A program made the translations under genes and the position numbers. A model generated the notes under the pieces. It was not told the DNA's origin. It did no database searches and saw only the letters and a list, made by a program, of their open reading frames with translations. Positions 23,120 to 34,460 of a stretch of DNA of 64,000 nucleotides are shown here, piece by piece (the first letter of the stretch is position 1; each line of letters begins with the position of its first letter). The stretch spans positions 35,053,226 through 35,117,225 of the forward strand of contig CM054153.1 in assembly GCA_028751875.1 (NCBI GenBank), read 5' to 3'. The DNA is from Rapana venosa (taxonomy: Eukaryota; Mollusca; Gastropoda; Neogastropoda; Muricidae).

Positions 23120-24250
23120 GAGATGGGGAAGGGGGGGGGGGGGCCCTTTATTTTGAAGATCCCGAAAGACTTTTCCCCATCTTTAATGTCCAAACTTAGA
23201 AGACGGGATTTTTTTCTAGTAATAGCTGTGCTGAACAAGGTTTGGGGAAACCCAAACATAGGATAAACAGGGAAAGGGCAAATTTAGAGTTTAAATCTCT
23301 CGCCCCGAAGCTGCTGTAGTTTATTTGTTTGGGGAAAAAAATTTTTGAAAGTCAATACTGTATTTTAAAAAAATACAAAACTAAACAAAAAAAAAGAAAA
23401 CCAACCCCAAAAATCCTCTGTGGATTGCACAAAAAGGGGTTTGGGGGAAAACAGGGAAAAATTTTGTTTTTAAAAAAAACAACAAATAATTCTTGGGAAA
23501 TTTATCTATGATTACGAAGAAAAAAATAGGCCAAAATAAAATTTTTTTTGGCCCTGTGATAAACCCAACCTGTTTTTAGCAAACTTCTCGGGAAAAACTA
23601 AAACTAAAATTTAAAATGCGCTCTTTCATAAGAAAGGAAAAAATTTTTCTTCATCCCCCTTAGATTCTCCCCCTATCTTTAACAAACATCATTTACTATT
23701 TTTTTGGTGACTGTCAATGTTATTGCTGTACAGGGAAAGGGGGGAAAAATCCTTCTAAACCCAAAAAATGCCCCGGGGGGAAAGGAAAAACCCCCGCTGT
23801 TGAAGGAGGGGGCAAAGTGCCCAGTATGGCCATTGGGCCCCGGGCTACTGCCAACACCCTCGTACCCGTCATTGTAGTAGACTCTCTACCCCCTTTCTCC
23901 ACCTCTCACTCTCCTATCCCTTGTCCCTGATTACTTTTGAATTACAGTTACTCATTTTTTTTCTCTTTTTCCAAGTTTTTTCTTTTGTATATAAAGGACT
24001 GCAGAAGCCCTCCTTTTTTTTACCCGGTTGTTTTTACCTTTTTGGGATAAAAGAGGGCTAACTTTTAAAAGAAAGCGGATTTTTGCTCAGTTATCCCCCC
24101 TTTCCCCTTTTTACTTTATTCACAGAAAATAGAAGATGTAATTTGAAATTTTTTCATAAATGAAATACCAATTGAAGTAGTTTTGTTTTAAAAAGGGTTT
24201 ACCTTTCAAAAACATGAATTTTAAAAGGAAAGTTTTTGGTTTTTTTAGAT
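23120..24250. other. Mostly unrecognised; possible coding patch at 23730-23900
   Basis: After CTGTACAG near 23731 one frame reads through KVPSMAIGPRATANTLVPVI to a VVDS stretch, which looks protein-like but has no clear donor and no family I can name. The rest is poor-consensus AT-rich sequence. Confidence 0.25.
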
Positions 24251-24254
24251 TTAA

Positions 24255-24660
24255 TTTTAACCCTTTAAAAGTACTTTTAAAACACTGGCACAAACCCCCG
24301 AGACAACCGCACTTATCGCAAGCGAACTCGCCCGTTTCAAATTTGACATTGCTGCCCTTAGTGAGGGCCAAGGGTAGAAGGCGAAGGCCCAACAAAGCAA
24401 ACGAAAGGGACAGGCTTAAAATTTTTTTTGGTGGGACCCTGGGCCCGAAGGGGGACCGTGAGGCTGGGTTTTTTGGGTTTGCAGTAAAAACAAAAGCTTG
24501 TTGGCAAACGGCCCGGACCCCCCAAAAGGAAATGAAAAATTTGACTTTACTGGACTCCCCTTTTCTCGGGGAAAAATTTTGCTACCCTTGTCAGTGCTTT
24601 ATCCCAACCCTACAAATCCCGAGGACATCAAGGACAAGTTTTTTAAGAAATTGAATGTGG
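24255..24660 (+). pseudogene. LINE C, part 1: APE endonuclease N-terminus
   Basis: Broken frames give the conserved opening of an apurinic-type LINE endonuclease: a VRTLL-like word, then TALIASELARFKFDIAALSE (about 24304-24363, frame-shifted), EAGFFGFAVKTK (about 24460-24496), GKILLPLSV near 24569-24596 and NPEDIKDKFFKKLN (24614-24655). This is the order found in the endonuclease of APE-RT LINEs. The sequence then stops matching at about 24660. The continuation expected next (GDFNA region, then IDYVI) is found at 28295 onward, 3.6 kb away. Confidence 0.75.
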
Positions 24661-27600
24661 GTTTTTTTTTGGGGGGGGTTTTTCCCCTTTTTTTTTTGGC
24701 CTGTTGCATGCAGGGCAGGTGCACCTCTTTTGGGGGGTTTTCTTTTTTTCCCCTTTTTTTTTTCTCTTTTTTTTTTTTATAATTTTTAGTGCTTCACACC
24801 TTTCTTCATTGGCCAAAAAAAAACCCCAAAAAAAAACAAAAAAAAAAACAATAAACCCCTAGAAACCCCAAATCCCTTTTTTGGGGGGGGGGGGGGGGGG
24901 GAGGGTGTTTTTTTCCCTTTTTTTAAAAACATAAAAAAACCTTTCCCCTCTCCCTTAAAACTATCCTACGTCTGGAGCAATGATCCCAGTGTGAACTGCC
25001 CCTGCGTTTTTTTGATATTCAGCTGCAGCGGACATCGCCTGGGTTTATAGTTTTTAAAGGTGTTGTTGTGTGTATTTCTAAAATGTGGGGATTGATTTAC
25101 AATTTTGGTTTAGTTTTTGCCTAGTTATGTGGGGAAATTTTAAACTTTCCTTTTTTTCATCCATTTTACCCTTTTTTAAATACTGCCTGCCCTTCCGTAT
25201 TTCCCAAACAAAGAGATTTGAATCCTTTACATAGTTTACCTAAACCTTTTCTTATTTTTTTTTTTTCCTTTTATCCCATCACCATTATTTTCATTACAAC
25301 ATCATCACTCATCAATAAAATCACAACACATATAAACATACACATCATCTCATCTCATCATCATATCATTAATTCACTTTGGCAAAGTATTTTATTTAAA
25401 AGAAGAATACCCACAACAGACGCAGCACGCCACATCCTCACGCCGCGCAAAAACCCACAAAACCCACCAAAACCACACACACACACACAAACATCAACAC
25501 AAAGCAAACAAACACGCGCGCTCGCGGGACAGGGTAACCTGGGGGTTTAAAAAACATTGCCTCGAACCCCACGATCCGGGCTCAACCCCTCAAGGGGACC
25601 CCCCTTTGGGAGTAAACATCAGCCCAACCCCGCTCCCCCAAAAACCCCCTCGATAAACTATAACCTAGGCCCTGCGCATGCAGCAGATTTTTTTTAATTT
25701 TTCACACATTCTTCTTTTTAAATCACACATTCAAAGCTACTTTCTTTTATTCATAAATACATTCATTTTAGTCACTACCTTTTTTGAACGATTAAAAATG
25801 TATATACATAAATGGAAAAAAAGTTAAAAATTTTTACTAGTTTTTACTCTTTTGACAAAAAATTTATATAGCACGGACAATTAAGTTGACGTAATTTTCT
25901 CAGCTGTCTTCTTGTTTAAAAACCACCTGGTTTTGTACGTAGATTTGGTCTTTTTGATCTTCTAATGCACTTTTTTCCCAAGCAAATAATTTTGTTGACC
26001 AACGATTTTTTTTCATAATTTCCTTTTGGGATTATAGCCAAAAGAATGTCAGTGACTGAAGATGAAGGTTTTTCCCATTTACAGACAAGAGGTGTTGTCA
26101 AATAGTCCAAAAACGTTTTACTTTTGGACTTCAAAAAGAAATATAATAATCAATTAGTCTGGCAGTATCACAAAACAAATCAGATATACCCATTTTATGT
26201 AGCAAAATTTTTGTTGGATACAGGTTGTGCATATTTTCCATTGCGGGCCTCTTAGTCTTACTTCTTTTGTACCAATCGGCATAACCCTACATGTTTGTAA
26301 AAGCGAAAAGTAAAATTTCCTTTCCAGAATCAACTGCTGAGGTGTAAAAGATCGAAAACTTTTTTTTATTAGTGTAACTTAATTTGCTTTGGTTGAAATA
26401 AAATTTGCCTTTTCAATTTTATTTTTTTCCTTGAAAAGACTACGTCCCTCGTAATTGTATTAACCCCTGGTCTGGGAATTGCGTTTATGGGGAAAATAGA
26501 AAATGTTATTGCCTTTTTTTGGGTTTAAAATATTTCATTTTTATTTTATGACAGCACACGTTTTTCCTTGGTTATAAAAATCTTTAAACTACAAATCCCT
26601 TTTTTTTCCCTTTTGAAAGTTGATTATTCTATGTTTATTTGTAAGTTTTTATTAAAGAGATGCGCTGCCAATTTGTTCCCTAATACGTTTTCCAAATTAT
26701 TTTGATTTTTTTTTAAAAAAAGTTGCATAGCATCTTTCCAAAATCCATTTTAACCTGAACCCTTCATTTCATAACTATGCAATTAACTTCGAACACTGGT
26801 GACCTGGGGCAATTTATTTAAAATAAAAGGGGGATGACCACCAGGTGCCTGTCCTCAAATTGTACAGTTACCTACCACGCAAATTAAATACCCCTGCATT
26901 TGGACCATATCTACCATATTCAAGCCCCCATCTTTATAATTGTTTTTTTTATTTCCTTTGATTTTTTCGAACCCCCTCATTACTAATTTCCTTTGCCAAA
27001 AAATTTGTAAAAGAGTGTGTTGTTTTTTAAAAAAAAGGGGGTTTTGGAAGACCAACACTGCAAATTTTTAAATGACAATCAAAAAGTTTTTATAACTAGT
27101 TTTTCCCTGTTATTAGATCCCTTTACACATTCTTTAACTGGTAAGTTCTTACTTTTTTTTTCCCCAGTTGTCTTCTATTTCTTTACCCTTTTTTTCCCAG
27201 GTGCAAAGACTATTCCAAGGATTTTAATTTTATAAAAAACAAATTTATCAAACGGCAGATCATTTCAAAAACACAACCTCTTCCCATTGCTAATTTTAAC
27301 TTTTTGTTTTTTTCATATTTAACTGTGGGGGTCCCCAGAGAACATGCAAATTGTTCTAAAAAAAAAAAAAATTTCATTTAAGTTAAAAAAAAAAAATTCA
27401 ATCTTCAAATAAAACACCCATAACTGCCGAGGCCACCCCCCCGGAACACCCACCGGCAAACCCTTTTACCCGAACCAAAAAAACCCTCCAACCCCCCAAA
27501 ACCGCCCCCCCCCCCAAATTTTTCACACGTTTTCTTAAAAAACTTTCCCCACCTTAAAAGTGTCCAAAGCCAAATAAAAAAAAATTTAATGAAGCGTAGA

Positions 27601-28290
27601 GAAAAACCCAAATTTTTGCCCCGGAGAAAGTAAGAAAGAAAAACAATGAAAAGCCCCGCTAACACAGCCAGGGCAACTAACAGTCCAAAATATAATGCCC
27701 CCAAGTGTCCTTTTCAAAAATTTAATAATCGAAAACGAAGTGAAAACCTTTAAAGGGGAAAAGAGACTTTAAGCTGGTCCCAATACCAGTCTAAATGACA
27801 CAGAGAAAAAACAGTAAAGGACTTGTGTCAGTTATGAGGCTCAACCTTAGCAAAATAAAAAGGGTCACCCAGGGATGGATGGAATTACTATAAATTCAAA
27901 AATTTTTTTTCTGGTCAAATTAAATGAAACCAACTCCCCTTAACGAAATTTTTGAGAAAGGCGAGCTGTCGTACACGCCCAAAACCAAGGGATAATACTT
28001 TGATCCCAAAAAAAAGCTTAGAAAGAAACATTTTCAAACTGGAGGGCCCATACCTAAAAATACTCTAAAAATTACGAAAAATAAATTTGGGGCCCCATTT
28101 TGGTCACGTTATTCCAAAATAAATAAATAAGACCCAAATAGGCTACATCAAAGGAAGAAAAATAGGGACAAATAATCCGGACTAAGGACACTACAAATAA
28201 ATTTATGAAAAGGGCAAAGAGGTTATTAGGCTCAAACTACTCTAAAGCTTTTGATTTCAAATTAAATCTGTTATTGACCTGTTCCCCCAA
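24661..28290. other. 3.6 kb segment interrupting LINE C
   Basis: Holds T-rich sequence, a G run (24883-24902), a CATCATC-rich patch (25265-25375), a SINE (25525-25690) and long AT-rich poor-consensus stretches. No gene was recognised from 25700 to 28290. It separates endonuclease residues that should be roughly 20 codons apart, so it is either a nested insertion or a misjoin. Confidence 0.55.
25525..25690 (+). mobile_element. SINE copy, degraded
   Basis: It follows the SINE at 36360-36695 in order: GGTAACCTGG.GGTTTAAAAA for the box A region, CGAACCCCACGATCCGGGC then CAACCCCT for the box B region, GGAGTAAACATCAG, CCGCTC, then the core as GATAAACTATAACCTAGGCC and CGCATGCAGCAGA. Homopolymers are distorted as elsewhere in this stretch. 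The tail is not clear. Confidence 0.6.
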
Positions 28291-28294
28291 CCCC

Positions 28295-30840
28295 CACAAC
28301 TCACATCCCTTGTGAATTCAAGCAAGTATGCTGTGACAGTACCGTGTGGGAAGGGGATTGGAAGCAGGAGTTGGGAACTGCAACAGCAAGGCCTACTTCC
28401 CTCCAGACGCTTAGCATGACCTACTATCCAAAAACGACTTTCAACCCCCCTACACGTAAAAAGAAAATCGGGTGTATCCCCGCTCTAGGCACTGCATTTA
28501 TTGACTATGTCATCACCAGGGAAAAGGGACAGGGAGGGTGTTCGTGTCACAAAGGCCCTTGTGGGGCAGAAGCGGACAGACAACCGTCCCCCTCGTCTTA
28601 AAATCAGGGAGCGGTCCACCCCCGGGGACGGCACAAGGGGGAAAGCACCTAAATGCCAAAAGTCAAAAAATGAAGAAGACACAGTCAAACGTCTTTCGCC
28701 GCCTTGGAGGAAGCCCAAGCCCATTGTGTAAAGCCAAAACGTGGAATCAGCATGGGGAACACCGTGAGATGTGCATAACACAGCTATGGAGTGCCTCGGC
28801 CTACTTCCAGGCGAGACAGAGACTGGGTTTTAGAGAAAGGAAGAGAACACACAGTTTGGAAAACAAGCGCTGTGCCCCTTAAAGCCCCCTTTTATGACCC
28901 CAAAACAACAGCAAAAAAAGAGCACGAGGAACAAGCTGACCATCCAGAAAAACGCGTAGAAAGCAAGATCTTGGACAGCAATAAAGCAATGAGATCCCAA
29001 GGATATTGAAGGAAAGACATAAGAACTTTTATGATGGGCTCAAAAAAATCAAGGTCCCACCACATCAAGATCACCCCCTCTCCTCAGTGCAGTGGGCTAC
29101 CCCTCATCACTGAAAAAGACAAAATCCCCGAGAGATGGGGTAAAAAATTTTGACAATGTTCTAAACCGTCCTTCCACCATCAACGATTTAAGTATTAACT
29201 GCCTCCCACAAGTTCCCCTCGACGAGAGGGCGAGTGCCATACCAACCTTTTAGGAGATCCAGAAAACAATTTGCCCCTTCCGTGGTAAAGCACCGGCGCA
29301 GACTAATCCCCGCTGAGATCTACAAAGGGGGTGGTAGGCACTGACGAAAAACTTCATGAGCCTTCCAAATCGTGGAGCATGAGACACTTTCCCAAGGCTT
29401 CAGAAAGCCCCCTCTAATCTAACAAGAAAAAGGAAACCGTTAGGGCCCTTGGACAACCACCCAGGAAATCCCCGCTGTCCATGAGGGAAGGGCCGGGCCA
29501 AATCTATGAACCCCGGTCATAGTACCTTGGCCCCCTTTTCCAGGTTCAAAAACTGACCCAAAATCCCCCCTTTTTTGATTTTACCAAGGGCCCTTTGATA
29601 CGTTGCAGAAGGGCTATGGAGAATCAGGCGAAGTACGGGTGCCCCCAAAAAAATTCACGCCATCGTACGTCAGTTTCGATGGTTCGGGCCCAAATAAATC
29701 AACGGAAAAGGGGATCTGAACCCTTCCCCGTCACCAACGGAGGAAGCAGGGGTGTGTTCTGTCCCACCCTGTTTAGCCCCATGTTTTTCGCAAAGCTTTT
29801 AGATGCGTTTAAGGGTTCGGATGTTTGGGGTCAGCATAGGTAAGGGAGATGGGTCATTCTTCAATTCAGGGGGTTCCACAAAAACCAAGGGCTCAACAGA
29901 TATCATCAAAAGACATCCGTTTGTGATGATTGCGCTTGAAGCTGTTCGAGCCCACTGCAAGACAGTGTTGGCAAGTTTTCTGATGCTTCGACAATTTGGG
30001 GTTACAAACAGACCAAAGACTGAGGTAATGCACCAACCGCCCCGGGAAGCCCATTAACCAAAAAATCTGTAAAATGGACATATCAAAGCGTGGACAAATT
30101 TTTCTTTCTTGGCAGTACCCTTCCCCCCACAGAGCCATTGATGATGAGGCAACACCAACCGCCAAAGCAAGCGCGCCCTTTTTCACCTCCGAAAGAATGT
30201 TGGGGGGGGAGGCATCTAACTAAAGAAAAATCAAGGTCTACAAAGCGTTGGCCACCACCTTGCCTATGGCTCAGGTCATGGACAGCTACCAAAGCCATGC
30301 AAAAAGCTGCCACCCACACACCTTTTTGAGAAAACTGTTTTTGGGATCAAGTGGGGGAAAAAAACCCCACATGAGGTGCTCACCAAGCAAAAACCTTCCC
30401 CATCCACACCATCCTGATGCAGACCCAGCTTTGCGGGCAGGGCCCTGTAGTTCGCTGCCAGAACGGGGCCCCCCAAAAAACTTCTTTTGGGGAACTTCAC
30501 ATGAAAGCGCTCCCAGGGAGGCAAAGACACGCTTCAAGGGCACTCTGAAAGCCACTGAAAAACCCTTTAAAATTGAGATAAAAATATGAGAGCAGGCACA
30601 ATGGGGAGGCCCCAGCGGGGACAGCTGAACGCAGTGGGGCCAAAGGACACAACGAAAGCATTTTTGACGCTGAGCAACCAGGGAAGACAGGAAAAAAAGA
30701 GCCCCCAATCTCCAAAAGCAGCCATATACCCCGTCCATACTGCCCAAAAACTTTTCAAGCGCGGATTGGCCAAAAAAGTCTTTTCGCACCCAAGAAAAAT
30801 GGCCCTCCCCCTCCCGGATGAATAGAGGGCATCATCGATC
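28295..30840 (+). pseudogene. LINE C, part 2: endonuclease C-terminus, RT and C-terminal region
   Basis: Endonuclease end: CDSTVWEG.. at about 28328, NPPTRKKK at 28448, and FIDYVITREKGQ (28497-28532) followed by VTKALVGQK. A linker region has EKDKIPERWG (about 29110). RT: KYGCP near 29630, SEPFPVTNGG (29718-29747), then CPTLFSPMFFAKLLDAFK (29761-29814). Next come TEVMHQPP (30024-30047), DKFFFLGSTL (30093-30122), YQSHAK (30290), and a terminal DPALRAG.., PPKNFFWG and FKGTLKATEKPF (30534-30569). These follow the normal order of an APE-RT LINE with a QSHAK..RKLLG..RWAGH..KDTLKA ending. At least six frame changes and several in-frame stops make it dead, although some of the damage may be consensus error. 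Confidence 0.85.
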
Positions 30841-30867
30841 CCCACGGACACAAAAAAAAAAATCATG

Positions 30868-30985
30868 TTTTCTCTTCTCTCTCTCTCTTCTCTCTCTTCT
30901 TCTTCTCTCTCCCCCTCCTCCTCTCTCTCCCCCTCTTCCTCTCCCCTCTCCCCCCTCTCTCCCTCTTCTCTCTCTACTTTTTTTC
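30868..30985. repeat. (CT)n pyrimidine tract
   Basis: CTCT, CTTC and CCCCCT units directly after the end of LINE C. Confidence 0.9.
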
Positions 30986-31187
30986 TATCCACAAAAATAC
31001 AATTTGGGAATTAGGGTTTAATGTGGCTTTTCTTTTGTTTAATTTTCTACTAAATTAAAAAATGACATCCCCAGATGTATGTTGCAGTGATGAGTGGGTT
31101 TACTTAAATTCCTTGCTTTTAATGTCTTGATAAAATCACTTGGGGTATATTGAATTGAATGACATAAATTTTAAATGCTTGTTATAA

Positions 31188-31352
31188 TGTTGTGGTGTGG
31201 GGTGTGTGTGTGTTGGGGGTTTTGGGGTTTGGGGTTTTGTGTGTGTTGTTGGGTGTGTGGGTGTTTGTGTTGGGGTTGTTGTGTTGGGTGTGTGGTGTGG
31301 TGGTGTGTGTTGTGTTTGTGGTGTGTGTGTGTGTTGTGTGTTGTGTGTGTTC
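31188..31352. repeat. (GT)n-rich tract
   Basis: GT, GGGTGT and GTTGTG units with G-rich interruptions. Confidence 0.9.
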
Positions 31353-31436
31353 ATCGTTTCCACATTTCAGACTGGCACCAAACCTTTAGCACTGGAGGAG
31401 CTGGAGAAAGTAAAAGTTTTTCTTGTTAAAAAAATG

Positions 31437-31569
31437 TTAATGCATCTCTCTCTTCTCTCTCCCTCTCCTTCCTTTCTTTCTCTTTTCTCTTCCTCCTCTC
31501 TCTCCTCTCTCTCTTTCCCTCACCTCTCTCTCTCCTTTCCCCTCTCTCTTTTCCTTTTTCTCTCTCTCC
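31437..31569. repeat. (CT)n pyrimidine tract at gap edge
   Basis: Imperfect CT/TTC/CCT sequence runs directly into the N run, so the gap probably lies inside this simple repeat. Confidence 0.9.
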
Positions 31570-32069
31570 NNNNNNNNNNNNNNNNNNNNNNNNNNNNNNN
31601 NNNNNNNNNNNNNNNNNNNNNNNNNNNNNNNNNNNNNNNNNNNNNNNNNNNNNNNNNNNNNNNNNNNNNNNNNNNNNNNNNNNNNNNNNNNNNNNNNNNN
31701 NNNNNNNNNNNNNNNNNNNNNNNNNNNNNNNNNNNNNNNNNNNNNNNNNNNNNNNNNNNNNNNNNNNNNNNNNNNNNNNNNNNNNNNNNNNNNNNNNNNN
31801 NNNNNNNNNNNNNNNNNNNNNNNNNNNNNNNNNNNNNNNNNNNNNNNNNNNNNNNNNNNNNNNNNNNNNNNNNNNNNNNNNNNNNNNNNNNNNNNNNNNN
31901 NNNNNNNNNNNNNNNNNNNNNNNNNNNNNNNNNNNNNNNNNNNNNNNNNNNNNNNNNNNNNNNNNNNNNNNNNNNNNNNNNNNNNNNNNNNNNNNNNNNN
32001 NNNNNNNNNNNNNNNNNNNNNNNNNNNNNNNNNNNNNNNNNNNNNNNNNNNNNNNNNNNNNNNNNNNNN
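31570..32069. other. Assembly gap of 500 N
   Basis: Exactly 500 N, a conventional placeholder length. True size and order across it are unknown. Any frame drawn through it is meaningless. Confidence 0.98.
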
Positions 32070-32108
32070 TGTTGTTCAACAATATGACATCCATGTTTTT
32101 GTTATTTT

Positions 32109-32152
32109 CGGGGGGGGTGGGTGGGTGGTGGTGGTGGGGGGGGGGGGGGGGG
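32109..32152. repeat. G-rich (GGGT/GGT)n run
   Basis: GGGTGGTGG units end in a G run of about 16. Confidence 0.85.
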
Positions 32153-32237
32153 TACGTGTGTGAATGCCAACACACTTTTTGTCATGTCAGTATTCTTTCA
32201 AGCCCCATACCGTTAATATATTATCATTGTGATTTTG

Positions 32238-32280
32238 TCGATGATGGTGATAATGATGATGATGATGATGATGATGATGG
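32238..32280. repeat. (GAT)n microsatellite
   Basis: ATG/GAT triplets, about ten units, with degenerate flanks. Confidence 0.9.
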
Positions 32281-32381
32281 CGACAATGACGATGGTGGGG
32301 ATGTTTATTGTGAATATTATGATTCGCTTTGCTTATATAGTTGTCTGTTTACTTACCCTTTTCTTCAATTTTTTTGTCTCG

Positions 32382-32455
32382 AGGATTGGATGTAAAAAAG
32401 TCTTGTGCTTATTCTATTACCCTAACAAAATACAATTTTGTTGTCGTTATCGTTA
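32382..32455 (+). mobile_element. SINE 3' tail fragment
   Basis: GGATTGGATGTAAAAAAG followed by GTGCTTATTCTATTACCC matches the ends of the SINEs at 36040-36245 and 36360-36695. It is followed by a TTGTCGTTATCGTTATC tail, a variant of the TTGTCA tail at 23-39, and then by (CT)n. Confidence 0.6.
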
Positions 32456-32554
32456 TCTCCCTCTCTCTTCTCCAATGAGCTGTTTACCCCCTTTCTAATG
32501 TGATCTTGCTATCTTGTATTCTTGTTTAGCATAAAATTAAATAGCATGCTTAGA

Positions 32555-32808
32555 ATATGTACTTTAAATTTTGGATGATTTGATATTTTTCTTTGAAAAA
32601 AAAACACCCCACAACAACAGTTGTTTGTTGTTTGGTTGGGAGAGATATACCTTACATTTTGGATAATTTGAGTTTTTCTTTTTCTAAAAAAAAATAAATA
32701 AATAAAAAGTTGGTTCTTTGATTGAGAGGTGTACTTTCCATTTGGATGATTGGATTCTTTTCTTCGAAAAAACACAGTTATTGTTCGTTGTTTGGTTGAG
32801 AGGTTTCT
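32555..32808. repeat. ~85 bp tandem repeat, three copies
   Basis: Each copy starts TACTTTAAATTTTGGATGAT, TTACATTTTGGATAATT or TACTTTCCATTTGGATGAT, continues through TTTTTCTTT and an A run, and ends TTGTTTGGTTG.GAGAG or TTTGATTGAGAGG (about 32559-32648, 32649-32727, 32728-32808). The A runs differ in length. Minus-strand translation shows the same roughly 28-residue repeat, but no coding evidence supports it. Confidence 0.75.
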
Positions 32809-32819
32809 GGGGGTTCTTT

Positions 32820-32851
32820 TTGGTGGTGGTGGTGGTGGTGGTGGTGGTGGT
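32820..32851. repeat. (GGT)n microsatellite
   Basis: About ten GGT units. Confidence 0.95.
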
Positions 32852-32852
32852 G

Positions 32853-32946
32853 TTCTTTTGCCCAGAGGGCTGGTATTCATAAAAGCATGTTTGCTTATGC
32901 CACAGCCCTCTTTAAATAAAGTCATTTAGTTCAGTTCAGTTTAGTT
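32853..32946 (+). mobile_element. Retroelement 3' end with stem-loop and AGTTC tail
   Basis: AGAGGGCTG (32864-32872) pairs perfectly with CAGCCCTCT (32903-32911) across a 30 nt loop. AATAAA follows at 32915-32920, and then AGTTC units to 32946. Stem-loop plus short tandem tail is the layout of LINE or SINE 3' ends, where the reverse transcriptase binds. No coding part is attached: it is a severely 5'-truncated copy inserted next to (CCCT)n. Confidence 0.55.
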
Positions 32947-32976
32947 CTCCCTCCCTCCCTCCCTCCCTCTCTCTCG
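32947..32976. repeat. (CCCT)n microsatellite
   Basis: Seven CCCT units. Confidence 0.95.
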
Positions 32977-33042
32977 AACTCTTGTATGGGTCGATGGCCT
33001 TTTTGTGAATAAAGCATTCGAGTTCGAGTTCGAGTTCGAGTT
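32977..33042 (+). mobile_element. Retroelement 3' tail with (GAGTTC)n
   Basis: A short unique stretch ends in AATAAA (33008-33013) and four GAGTTC units (33019-33042). It has the same organisation as the tails at 32915 and 34438, with a different tail unit, and is followed directly by (CT)n. Confidence 0.55.
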
Positions 33043-33113
33043 CTCTCTCCTCTCTCTCATCTCCTCCTCTCTCTCGCTCATCGCTCTCTCTCTCTCCACT
33101 CTCTCTCTCTCTC

Positions 33114-33161
<48 letters not shown>
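33043..33161. repeat. (CT)n microsatellite
   Basis: CT units with CAT and CCA interruptions, then about 20 pure CT units. Confidence 0.95.
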
Positions 33162-33162
<1 letters not shown>

Positions 33163-34460
33163 TGGAGTGGCTTCCCTTGCTTGGCTGCCAGCAAGACGCT
33201 TTCTCTCCAGCTCTGTGTAAGTTTTTCCTTTTCTTCAACAATTCCTGTTCAAAATGCCAGTTGTGGGCCTCCCTGTAACCTTGGAGTGCATGTTGAACGC
33301 AGTGTTGCATGAACAGACGGTGTCTTCATTCAAAGTGGATGGGCGAGAACATCAAACTGTTGTTGGATTCGCTTGACAAGTAACTCCGCCAGCCATTCCC
33401 CTGTTACTCCAGTTCAACAGGCAATGTATCGCAAGAAGTGTCCGTCTCAGGTGAATAGAGACAAAATAAGAGCAGAAAGGTATAGAAAAAACAACCAGAA
33501 GAAAGTGAATGAACAAGGTTCATCCCCTTCGGGTTTGTTTTTACCCACCCCGCCTAGTTTGTGCTGTGCTACAGGCCATTCTGACAACAACACTGCTACT
33601 GACATGTTTGTGTATGAGACTCACTGCCCTCCCTCTTCAAGCCACTGTCAAAAGGAACAATGTATTGACATGATAATGGATGACACTGACAGACAGACAG
33701 TGACAATTTCATTTGACAAAAATGTAAGAAATGAATCATATGGTGAAATTGTGAATGTAGCAAAAGAGTGTGGTTGTGGTTACATAAATGGAATCAAAGA
33801 TTGTGTCCATGATAACAGGAATGAAGAGGGAGATTGTGAAATGGGGAAGGAGGGTGTGGAAAATCACGAAAAGCATGTGAAGAAAGGTAGGGATGTGATG
33901 CATGCAGAAAATGACAGAGAAGTGCGTGCAGAGAGTGAGAGTGAGGGAGAGGGTGTAGAAGGTGAGAGTGGGGAAGGGTGTGGGGAAAATGAGTGAGGAA
34001 GAGTGTGCAGAGAATGTAACAGGAGCAGAGTGTGGGAGGTTTATGGAATATGGGGATGAAAGCTGCGAAAGGGAAGAGACTGTTACACTGGCAGATGTAA
34101 TGGAAAGGTTGCAGCAAATGACGGAGAAGGCTGAAGATGTCCACTTCATGCTACGTGACATGAGACAGTGCACTGCTATGACCACTGCTGTATTGAAGGG
34201 AAATGGTCACAAAGATGTTTCTTGATTAATGTGTTGTACACTTCCAGACTGACTTAACAACATGAAGAAACTGTGGTCCGATGAATGACATTATATTATA
34301 TAGAACAATGATATGGAATCCATGTCATGAAGACTGTTTGGGCTGTCATTAATTAATTATGCTTTTCGTTGATTCTGTGTTTTGTGCCCAGTCCCCATCC
34401 CACTGTCCCCTTGTGAATGGGCGTTGACGCTTATCACAATAAACTGTTGTCATTGTCATT

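Noticed and set aside
31197..32087. Frames of 249-296 codons across the gap
   Set aside because: Most of each is N. The rest is GT or CT repeat.
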